Of a stretch of DNA of 20,797 bases, positions 14,164 to 20,797 are shown in pieces. Each line of letters begins with the position of its first letter. The first letter of the stretch is position 1. The position numbers and the translations under genes are program-made. The DNA comes from JAFMDF01 sp964644655 (GTDB lineage: Bacteria > Bacteroidota > Bacteroidia > Chitinophagales > Saprospiraceae). The notes under the pieces were generated by a model that had not been told where the DNA came from, ran no database searches, and worked only from the letters and a program-made list of their open reading frames with translations. The stretch is taken from contig CAZXYA010000097.1 in the NCBI GenBank assembly GCA_964644655.1, forward strand, positions 1-20,797, given 5' to 3'.

Positions 14164-17100
14164 CTATATTCCCTTAAACAGAAAACTAAAACTATAGCTA
14201 TCTGCCTTTATTCGATATTGCTCCAAAGGAGGCGATAACCACGAATCAATCCCACCCAACCCCATCTGCAAATGGTCTAAGCAAAGGGAAATCTTACCTG
14301 TATCTTTTAAATCATAAGTATGCAAATCCCCCCATTTTTCTCTGGTGAGTTCTTCGGGACTGAATGGATTCGCGGTGAAATTAAAATTGATTCCTTCCAC
14401 AACTAAACCTCTTCCTGTTTTATCATAGAAAGCAACTTGTTCTACATCAGTTCGATTGCCATTTTCTTGGGGAGAAATATAAGGTTCATACATTTTATTG
14501 ACCATACTATCGTATCGACCAATATGTGCAGCATATTTGCGATCTGGATAATTTTCAAAAGGTCCTCTACCTACCCAATTGATATTTTTTAATGTTTTAT
14601 TTAGTTCAAAATGTAAGCCAACTCTAGGTATTTCTGGTAAATGAAGCGATGATTGATTTGGCAAAAATCTTATAGACATTATTAAATGCCCTGTATTTAG
14701 TAAAGTATATTCTATATAGTAAGGTACTTGTATAGTAGATAACCAAAAACCAACTTCTATTTTTAGACGTTGTGGAGATTTTTTAGTTAGTTGAATAGAT
14801 TCTAGGACTCGGTTTTTTCCCGCATATCGCCAAATATTTGTTTGCTTAGGCATATTCCACCCAAAATCATTATCAATTGGAGCACGCCAAAAATTAGGTA
14901 TTGGTGGCTTTTCAAATAATTCTATTTGTCGAGATTTTAGCGCAATGAGTAAGCCATTTTCTTTACTAATAATAGCCGTTAAATCTGGATGAATTAATTG
15001 ATAGGTGTCAGCAGTTTCTTTTAATTCTAAATCTTTTATTAAACTGTTACTTTGATGGCAAAAAAATATTTTTTTGCTTTTATCACAAGGGAAGACTAAT
15101 TGTTCTTTAGCGACTTCATATCCCAATGGAATAAGCGCATTTCTTTCTTTATTTAAAACTCGAAAATTTAAAAAGTAAGCAACATATTGTTTAGGTTGAA
15201 AATCTCCATAATCAAGCATAACTACTTTAGTTGATTGCGGAGCAATTTCTAAGTATTCAATTTTACCTTTTGCGGCTGTCCCCTCACTACTCCAAATCTC
15301 CCACTCCACTCGATAATTAGCTAAATCAATAAAATCAAAGCGATTGGCAATTTCAATTTTACCTTGTTCAATATCAATAGCCTTAAAACCAATATTTTGA
15401 TATACTTTTTTTACTTCCCATAAATGAGGATGTGGTGTCCTATCAGGAAATAATAAACCATTCAAGCAAAAATTAGCATCACTCAGCACATCAGTTGGAC
15501 CATAATCTCCGCCAAAAGCCCAGTATTTCTCTCCATCTTCCGTATGCTTTACTAAACCTTGGTCCTGCCAATCCCAGATAAATCCGCCTTGTAAAACGGG
15601 GTATTTGTTAATAACTTCCCAGTAATCCACAAAGTTACCAACACTATTACCCATTGCATGCGCATATTCACACATAATCAATGGCTTACTAGGATTTTTT
15701 TTAGCATAGCCTTCTAATTGTTTTGGACTTGGATACATTGGACAAACGATATCTGTATTCCATTCCTCCAAAGCTTGTTCGTATTGTACGGGTCGAGAAG
15801 GGTCTCGTTCTTTTGCCCATTGATAACAGGCTTCTAAATTGACACCATTGCCCGCTTCATTTCCCAAGGACCAAGTAATAATGGAAGGATGGTTTTTGGT
15901 GCGCTCTAACATTCGCTGTGTTCGGTCTAAATGCGCCGCTTTCCAAATGGGGTCTTTTGCCAAAGTAGCCGCATCTGTTCCATCTGAAATAAAATCGGTA
16001 AGATTATCATAATCGAAGGTTACTTTCCCTGCTCCATGAGACTCAATATTTGCTTCATCCACTACATATAATCCATATTCATCACAGAGTTCATACCATC
16101 GAGCAGCATTTGGATAATGACTACAGCGCACCGCATTAAAATTATACTGCTTCATCAATTGAATATCTCGAATCATGCTTGTTTCGTCTACAATCTGACC
16201 TTTAATTTCATCGTGTTCATGGCGATTTACGCCCTTAATAGTAATTGGCATACCATTGACCAATAACTGGGCATTTTTGATTTCTATTTTTCTAAAACCA
16301 ATTTTACAACCTGTTATGCTAGTTATGGTTTCTTCATCATTCTTTAGGATCAAAACTAATTGATACAAATTAGGGGTTTCGGCGGTCCATTTTTTGGGAT
16401 TTTTTATTTTTTGTTGAAAATGAATGTTATTTGCTTTGCCTAATATTTTTTCAGCTTGGTAGATTATTTTATTGTCTTGAAATATTTGACAAATAATACG
16501 CCCCTTTTCCGAAGCATTCTTCAATTCAATATCAACCGAAAATTCACCATCCTGATAATTTTTATCTAAATCTGCTTGTACAAAATAATCTCGAATATGC
16601 GTTTTCGGCGCAGCCCATAAAAAAACATCTCTTGTCATGCCACTCATCCGCCAAAAATCTTGACATTCTAAATAAGCACCATCCGACCAACGATAGACTT
16701 CTACGGCAATTGTATTTTTTCCTTTTTTTAAAAATTTAGTTAGATTGAATTCAACAGGTGTTTTGGAATCTTGATTATAGCCCAAAAACGCCCCATTTAT
16801 CCAATAATAACTAGCTGATTTGACTGCTCCAAATTGAATAAATATTTCTTTCTCCTCCCAATCTGCTGGTATTTCAAATGTTTTGAGATAAGCCCCTACA
16901 GGGTTAAATTCATGCGGAATAAAAGGTGGATTTTTTTTAAAAGGATAACGATCATTTACATAAATTGGATACCCATAGCCGTTTAATTCCCAATGGGCAG
17001 GTACTTCGATTTCTGCCCAATTACTGGCATCAAAATTCGTTTGATAAAAATCAACTGATCTATCCGCAGGTTTATCGACCCAATTAAATTTCCATTGCCC

Positions 17101-17256
17101 ATTTAAAGATTGATAAAAAGGCGATGCTTTTATGTCATTTCCTAAAAAACTAGCTACATCAGAGAAAGGCACAACAGGAACATGTGGTCGCTCTTGATTG
17201 ATATTAAAAATGGCAGGATTTTCCCAATAAGGAGGTATCGTATTTTGGTTTGGCAT
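14164..17256 (-). CDS. LacZ-type beta-galactosidase, glycoside hydrolase family 2
   Basis: From ATG 17256 this is 1030 residues with the full LacZ five-domain layout: sugar-binding jelly roll about 35-215, immunoglobulin-like domain about 218-325, TIM barrel about 325-620, a second immunoglobulin-like domain, and the large C-terminal beta-sandwich (SPQENGNRTDVE) typical of LacZ small-chain homology. Catalytic residues are present: acid/base Glu467 in SLGNEAGNG and nucleophile Glu530 in CEYAHAMGNS; RHEHD (about 345-349) and the metal-site region are also conserved. There is no signal peptide, so it should hydrolyse imported beta-galactosides in the cytoplasm. A TTG at 17289 would add 11 residues, but it overlaps a promoter-like TATTTTTG, so I prefer the ATG. 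No SusCD genes are adjacent, so it is not clearly part of a polysaccharide locus. Confidence 0.95.
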   Translation of the reverse strand: MPNQNTIPPYWENPAIFNINQERPHVPVVPFSDVASFLGNDIKASPFYQSLNGQWKFNWVDKPADRSVDFYQTNFDASNWAEIEVPAHWELNGYGYPIYVNDRYPFKKNPPFIPHEFNPVGAYLKTFEIPADWEEKEIFIQFGAVKSASYYWINGAFLGYNQDSKTPVEFNLTKFLKKGKNTIAVEVYRWSDGAYLECQDFWRMSGMTRDVFLWAAPKTHIRDYFVQADLDKNYQDGEFSVDIELKNASEKGRIICQIFQDNKIIYQAEKILGKANNIHFQQKIKNPKKWTAETPNLYQLVLILKNDEETITSITGCKIGFRKIEIKNAQLLVNGMPITIKGVNRHEHDEIKGQIVDETSMIRDIQLMKQYNFNAVRCSHYPNAARWYELCDEYGLYVVDEANIESHGAGKVTFDYDNLTDFISDGTDAATLAKDPIWKAAHLDRTQRMLERTKNHPSIITWSLGNEAGNGVNLEACYQWAKERDPSRPVQYEQALEEWNTDIVCPMYPSPKQLEGYAKKNPSKPLIMCEYAHAMGNSVGNFVDYWEVINKYPVLQGGFIWDWQDQGLVKHTEDGEKYWAFGGDYGPTDVLSDANFCLNGLLFPDRTPHPHLWEVKKVYQNIGFKAIDIEQGKIEIANRFDFIDLANYRVEWEIWSSEGTAAKGKIEYLEIAPQSTKVVMLDYGDFQPKQYVAYFLNFRVLNKERNALIPLGYEVAKEQLVFPCDKSKKIFFCHQSNSLIKDLELKETADTYQLIHPDLTAIISKENGLLIALKSRQIELFEKPPIPNFWRAPIDNDFGWNMPKQTNIWRYAGKNRVLESIQLTKKSPQRLKIEVGFWLSTIQVPYYIEYTLLNTGHLIMSIRFLPNQSSLHLPEIPRVGLHFELNKTLKNINWVGRGPFENYPDRKYAAHIGRYDSMVNKMYEPYISPQENGNRTDVEQVAFYDKTGRGLVVEGINFNFTANPFSPEELTREKWGDLHTYDLKDTGKISLCLDHLQMGLGGIDSWLSPPLEQYRIKADSYSFSFLFKGI

Positions 17257-17286
17257 TGGAAGTAAGTTATTTATATTTTGATTGCT

Positions 17287-17294
17287 CAAAAATA
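17287..17294 (-). promoter_or_regulatory. Candidate -7 element for the beta-galactosidase gene
   Basis: Minus-strand TATTTTTG fully matches TAnnTTTG and would start transcription near 17280, some 24 bp before ATG 17256. No TTTG is present 19-21 bp upstream. It argues against use of the TTG codon contained in it as the start. Confidence 0.35.
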
Positions 17295-17353
17295 CAGAAA
17301 AGCTTAATGAATAAATTTACAGGAGCATTCCAATTGACAAAACCTCCTTTTAG

Positions 17354-17385
17354 TTTGTGAAATTAGTTAGCAAAAAGTAATTTCG
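17354..17385 (+). promoter_or_regulatory. Candidate promoter for the T9SS-sorted protein gene
   Basis: TTTG (17354-17357), a 20-bp spacer, and TAATTTCG (17378-17385) match the Bacteroidota -33/-7 consensus except for one base in the -7 element. The transcript would carry a leader of about 85 nt containing the hairpin at 17425-17457. Confidence 0.4.
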
Positions 17386-17424
17386 GCAAATATTTTAATC
17401 TTTATCTATAATTCTGAAATATTT

Positions 17425-17457
17425 AGAGCTTCCAGAACTTAAAGTTCTGAAAGCTCT
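17425..17457. repeat. Strong hairpin 20 bp before the T9SS-protein start codon
   Basis: AGAGCTT-C-CAGAACTT (17425-17440) and AAGTTCTG-A-AAGCTCT (17442-17457) are inverted repeats with one C-A mismatch. It is followed by TTTCC rather than a long T-run. Since it lies between divergent genes it is more likely a leader hairpin affecting translation or mRNA stability than a terminator. Confidence 0.55.
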
Positions 17458-17477
17458 TTCCACACAATTCCTTCGAT

Positions 17478-18353
17478 ATGAAATTCAATTTAATTTATAC
17501 CACCTTTGCCCTAGTGCTAGTTACCATTATTTCCCTATCCAACTCTGGAGGTAGAGCCGGTACTGCCAATCAAGGAAATACAGGTGCTCCAGGTGACGAA
17601 ATGCTTGGTAATAACCCAAGAACTTGTCAGAGTTGTCATGCGACAGGAGACATACAAGTCTTATTATCTTTGGAAATTTTAGATGCAGACAATAATCCAA
17701 TTACGACTTATATCCCTAATGAAGTTTATATCGCAAAGGTAAGCATTGACTCCGCAGCAGGACCAGTAGCACTCGGTTATGGTTTTCAGATGGTTAGTTT
17801 ATTTGACGCAGATAATAGTGATGTAAATGGTTGGACAATAGAAGGGCATTCTGATAATGTACAAATTGAAGGTTCTACCATAAATAATCGAGTCTATGCA
17901 GAACATAAAGGCGTTAGTGATAGCAATGAATTTTTAGTACAATGGCAAGCGCCTGAAGCAGGTAGTGGCCCCCTTACCTTTTATGCTGCTGGCAATGGAG
18001 TGAATCGAAATGGTGGAACTAGTGGCGATGGTGCAACCCTTCCTGTACAGCTTGCTTTAACCGAAAATAGTACTTCCAGTATAGCCGATTTAAGTACCAT
18101 TGGTGTTGAGTTGCAATTAGCACCTAATCCTGTAAATGACCAATTATATTTAACGATAGCAAGTCAAGAACGACGAACGCTTACCACAAAAATCGTCAAT
18201 GGGACAGGACAACTATTTCACCAACAAACGATCCATTTATCCACAGGTCAACAAATACTACCAATTGATTTGAGTCAATTATCCACAGGCATCTATTTCT
18301 TACAAACTACTAGCAAAAAAGTTATAAATACACAAAAAATAATTAAATTATAG
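17478..18353 (+). CDS. Secreted choice-of-anchor-V-like protein with T9SS type A sorting domain
   Basis: A 291-residue exported protein. Residues 1-23 form a Sec signal peptide. The body (about 25-195) has the features I associate with choice-of-anchor V proteins: NTGAPGDE, RTCQSCHATG, GYGFQMVSLFD, WQAPEAGSGPLTFYAAGNGVN. From about 212 the T9SS C-terminal domain follows: LAPNPVNDQLYL, a beta-sandwich, LSTGIYFLQT and a final KIIKL, which directs export by the type IX system and cleavage or anchoring at the surface. C50-Q-S-C53-H54 is a CxxCH sequence; it is conserved in this type of protein, but a single motif without other cytochrome features does not prove haem binding. The gene stands alone between divergent beta-galactosidase and downstream ligA. 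Confidence 0.85.
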   Translation: MKFNLIYTTFALVLVTIISLSNSGGRAGTANQGNTGAPGDEMLGNNPRTCQSCHATGDIQVLLSLEILDADNNPITTYIPNEVYIAKVSIDSAAGPVALGYGFQMVSLFDADNSDVNGWTIEGHSDNVQIEGSTINNRVYAEHKGVSDSNEFLVQWQAPEAGSGPLTFYAAGNGVNRNGGTSGDGATLPVQLALTENSTSSIADLSTIGVELQLAPNPVNDQLYLTIASQERRTLTTKIVNGTGQLFHQQTIHLSTGQQILPIDLSQLSTGIYFLQTTSKKVINTQKIIKL

Positions 18354-18362
18354 CAAAATAGT

Positions 18363-18393
18363 TATGTTTTATTCCTAAAAAAGGGTATCTTTG
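18363..18393 (+). promoter_or_regulatory. ligA promoter candidate
   Basis: TATG (18363-18366), a 19-bp spacer, and TATCTTTG (18386-18393) fit the Bacteroidota consensus with a perfect -7 and three of four bases at -33. Transcription would start near 18400, leaving a leader of about 70 nt before ATG 18469. Confidence 0.55.
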
Positions 18394-18468
18394 TAATAGA
18401 ATTATTTAAACTACACCCGTTTTTTAACAATACGTAGATATAAAATACTACAATAACCATCCGTTTTT

Positions 18469-20613
18469 ATGTTCGCTAAAGAAAAACAAAAAACCTTATT
18501 CAATCTTTCCAAAGAATTATTAAAGACCGATACTGCAACTAATGAATTGGCAGCAAGCGACCAAGTCAATGCGCTAAGCGAAGTCGTGCAATACCACGAA
18601 TGGCGCTATTCCGTTTTGAATGACCCTGTGATTAGCGATTTTGAATATGATACGCTTTATAAAAAATTAGAAGCTTTAGAAAGTGCTTTTCCCAATTTAT
18701 TATCTCCAGATTCTCCCACCCAAAGAGTCGCCAATGATTTGACGGAAGATGCGCAATCTGTAGCTCATTTAACGCCAATGTTGTCTTTGGATAATTCCTA
18801 TAATGCCGAAGATTTAAAGGACTTTGATGAACGCATAAAAAAGTTAACAGCTACCGCAGAAGATGCGGATATTGAATATGTGGTCGAACCAAAATTTGAC
18901 GGAGGTAGTATTGCTTTAGTGTATGAAAATGACCGATTGGTTCGAGGGGCAACTAGAGGAAACGGAAAAAAGGGAGAAGAAATGACGCATAATGCTAGAG
19001 CGATGAAAAGCATTCCAATGAAAGCCAGTTTTTCTAAATATGGCATCCAGAAAACGGAATTGAGAGGAGAGGTATTGATTAGAAAAGATGTTTTTGAAAA
19101 GGTCAATAAACAACGAGAAAAAGAAGGGCAATCCATTTTTGCCAATCCTAGAAATGCAGCAACTGGTGGATTGAGAATGAAGAGTGCTAAAAAATCTTCC
19201 GCTAGAGGTTTAGAAGCTTTCATCTATCAATTGGGGTTTGCAGAAGGAACGGAAGGAGATGATATTTTAGCGAATTTCAAAACGCATAATGAAAGCATTA
19301 ACCTATTAGGAGAATTAGGATTCAAAGTACCAACGATTGAAAGAAAAGTTTGTAAAAATATTACGGAAGTAGCCAAATTTTGTTTGAATTGGCAGGAAAA
19401 AAGAGAGGATTATGCCTACGAAATTGATGGCATGGTGGTGAAGGTAAATAGTCGAGAACTCCAAGAAAAATGTGGCTATACCAGTCATCATCCAAGATGG
19501 GCTATTGCTTTTAAATTTAAAGCTAAGCAAGCAACGACCAAATTATTAAATATAGAATATCAAGTCGGAAAAGTAGGTTCTGTAACACCTGTAGCAAAAT
19601 TAGACCCTGTGCATTTAGCAGGGGTAACAGTCTCTTCTGTTTCTTTACATAATGAGGAATTTATCAAAAGTAAAGACCTACATTTAGGCGATACGGTTTT
19701 AGTCGAACGAGCAGGCGATGTGATTCCATATATTGTAAAGGCAATGGCAGATTTAAGAGATGGTTCTGAAGTACCTATTGAATATCCAACTGTTTGCCCA
19801 ATCAATAAAACGGATACGCCAGTTGAGTTAATTCAAGAAGAAGGAGAAGCCGCTTGGCGTTGTCCAAATTGCGTTTGTGGTCGGCAAACCTTACAACGAA
19901 TTGCTTTTCACGTTTCCAAACCAGCTATGGATATTGATGGTTTTGGGAAATCTTATGTAGAGCGATTTTATGAACAAGGATGGGTCAAAACAATAGCAGA
20001 TATTTATCGCTTAGATTATGATCAAATTTCGACCTTGGATGGCTTCGGGGAAAAATCAGCAAAGAATATTGAAAAGGCGATTAATAAAGCTAAGAAAAAT
20101 CCAATTCACAGATTATTACACAGTTTAAGTGTGCATCATTTAGGCAAAAAAGCCTCTAAATTAATTGCCGAACAAATCAATCATGTTTTTGACCTCAAAG
20201 ATTGGACAGAAGAAACTTTTGTAGACATTAAAGACATCGGTCCTGTTGTCGCTAAAAATGTCATTGACTATTTTAGCAATCCTGCTAATATTGCCCTCCT
20301 AGAAGAAATGGAAGCATTGGGTGTCAATATGCACCAAACAGAAGAAGACAAACCCTTAGAAATTGCCGAAGATGCGCCTTTAGCAGGCAAGACGATTTTA
20401 TTCACAGGTTCTCTGCAAACAATGGGCAGAAAAGAAGCCCAAGAAATTGCCAAAAAAGGAGGGGCTAAGGTCATTAGTGCAGTTAGTTCTAAATTAAATA
20501 TTTTGGTGGTTGGTGAAAAGGCAGGTTCTAAATTGAAAAAAGCACAGACTGTTGGTACCGTCGAGATAATCACGGAAGAGGCATTTCGGGTATTGATGGA
20601 ATTGGATAATTAG
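18469..20613 (+). CDS. ligA: NAD-dependent DNA ligase LigA
   Basis: A 714-residue enzyme that seals nicks in replication and repair using NAD+. Domains in order: Ia NAD-binding region about 30-100 (YHEWRYSVLNDPVISDFEYD), adenylation domain about 100-355 with nucleophile Lys142 in EPKFDGGSIAL and ELRGEVLI, FANPRNAATGGLR, YEIDGMVVKV, OB fold about 355-440 (GKVGSVTPVAKLDPV), zinc finger about 443-470, helix-hairpin-helix repeats about 480-610 (LDGFGEKSAKNI, IKDIGPVVAKNV), and BRCT about 636-714 (LAGKTILFTGSL). The N-terminus carries about 25 extra residues compared with E. coli LigA. The zinc finger is atypical: C443-P-I-N446 replaces the usual CPxC, while C465, C468 and C470 follow in RCPNCVC. 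A normal essential gene otherwise. Confidence 0.97.
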   Translation: MFAKEKQKTLFNLSKELLKTDTATNELAASDQVNALSEVVQYHEWRYSVLNDPVISDFEYDTLYKKLEALESAFPNLLSPDSPTQRVANDLTEDAQSVAHLTPMLSLDNSYNAEDLKDFDERIKKLTATAEDADIEYVVEPKFDGGSIALVYENDRLVRGATRGNGKKGEEMTHNARAMKSIPMKASFSKYGIQKTELRGEVLIRKDVFEKVNKQREKEGQSIFANPRNAATGGLRMKSAKKSSARGLEAFIYQLGFAEGTEGDDILANFKTHNESINLLGELGFKVPTIERKVCKNITEVAKFCLNWQEKREDYAYEIDGMVVKVNSRELQEKCGYTSHHPRWAIAFKFKAKQATTKLLNIEYQVGKVGSVTPVAKLDPVHLAGVTVSSVSLHNEEFIKSKDLHLGDTVLVERAGDVIPYIVKAMADLRDGSEVPIEYPTVCPINKTDTPVELIQEEGEAAWRCPNCVCGRQTLQRIAFHVSKPAMDIDGFGKSYVERFYEQGWVKTIADIYRLDYDQISTLDGFGEKSAKNIEKAINKAKKNPIHRLLHSLSVHHLGKKASKLIAEQINHVFDLKDWTEETFVDIKDIGPVVAKNVIDYFSNPANIALLEEMEALGVNMHQTEEDKPLEIAEDAPLAGKTILFTGSLQTMGRKEAQEIAKKGGAKVISAVSSKLNILVVGEKAGSKLKKAQTVGTVEIITEEAFRVLMELDN

Positions 20614-20618
20614 TGGAG

Positions 20619-20702
20619 GTAATGAGACAATGAGGTAATAAGTTAATGAGGACGGGAAGGCAATAATCAATGTCCTTCTCATTAACTCATAAAACTCATT
20701 AC
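20619..20702. terminator. Nested inverted repeats after ligA, likely terminator
   Basis: GTTAATGAG (20642-20650) pairs with CTCATTAAC (20678-20686) over 9 bp, and GTAATGAG (20619-20626) with CTCATTAC (20695-20702) over 8 bp; ATGAG words repeat directly within the left side. It starts 6 bp after the ligA stop. No T-run follows, so it may be a structured 3' end or a dispersed repeat rather than a classical terminator. Confidence 0.5.
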
Positions 20703-20797
20703 TTCATCTTCTCGAAACCTCTTTTAACAAACTTTAACTCCACCCCTAAAATCATTAACGAATAAATAGTATGTAATTAGCGTTTTTATAGCGAACT
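20703..20797. other. Terminal non-coding segment
   Basis: The last 95 bp show no gene start, consensus promoter or clear repeat on either strand. The window ends before the next gene. Confidence 0.4.

Noticed and set aside
17256..17289. TTG 17289 as the start of the beta-galactosidase
   Set aside because: The codon is part of a TAnnTTTG promoter match and an ATG 33 bp downstream gives the full family domain; kept only as an alternative.
18798..19223. 141-codon minus-strand frame inside ligA
   Set aside because: It is the antisense shadow of a well supported ligase domain and shows no recognisable domain.

Overview
The window looks like a chromosomal piece of an AT-rich member of the Bacteroidota, most likely a marine, Saprospiria/Lewinella-like bacterium. 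The evidence is a SusC/SusD outer-membrane pair with a PKD lipoprotein, a protein with a type IX secretion (T9SS) C-terminal sorting domain, a mevalonate-pathway-type GHMP kinase, near absence of Shine-Dalgarno sequences, and several upstream matches to the Bacteroidota -7 promoter element TAnnTTTG. The genus is an inference from gene content and style, not something the sequence states.

Positions 1-7703 (minus strand) hold part of a polysaccharide-utilisation locus. Reading leftward: a FadR-type GntR regulator, a SusC-type TonB-dependent transporter, a SusD-type binding lipoprotein, and a PKD-domain lipoprotein that runs off the left edge. SusC, SusD and the PKD gene are separated by only about 15 bp and form an operon. 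The gntR promoter is unusually readable: a -33/-7 pair overlapped and followed by copies of TGGTnnACCA, with another copy 260 bp away. The GntR + SusC + SusD + PKD combination resembles known alginate loci of marine Bacteroidota, so lyase genes are expected beyond position 1. This substrate call is inference.

Positions 7704-8268 hold an AT-rich stretch, a doubtful small ORF and a strong bidirectional terminator. Positions 8269-20613 are mostly housekeeping and metabolic genes in changing orientations: tatA, a 2-oxoglutarate/Fe(II) oxygenase, a mevalonate-kinase-like GHMP kinase, a threonine synthase, an AraC-family regulator with its own candidate operator, a CvpA-like membrane protein, a LacZ-type GH2 beta-galactosidase, a T9SS-exported choice-of-anchor-V-like protein, and the NAD-dependent DNA ligase LigA.

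Non-coding structure is the most unusual part. Two convergent intergenic gaps (10632-10683 and 14079-14145) carry hairpins built from the same 13-base word, TCCCAACGGATTT and its complement. After the AraC gene, a 117-bp element with 12-bp terminal inverted repeats interrupts a GTTGTC(A/G) heptamer array; removing it together with one copy of a 4-bp duplication restores the array exactly, which is the signature of a MITE-like insertion. No tRNA, rRNA, CRISPR array or complete transposase was seen.
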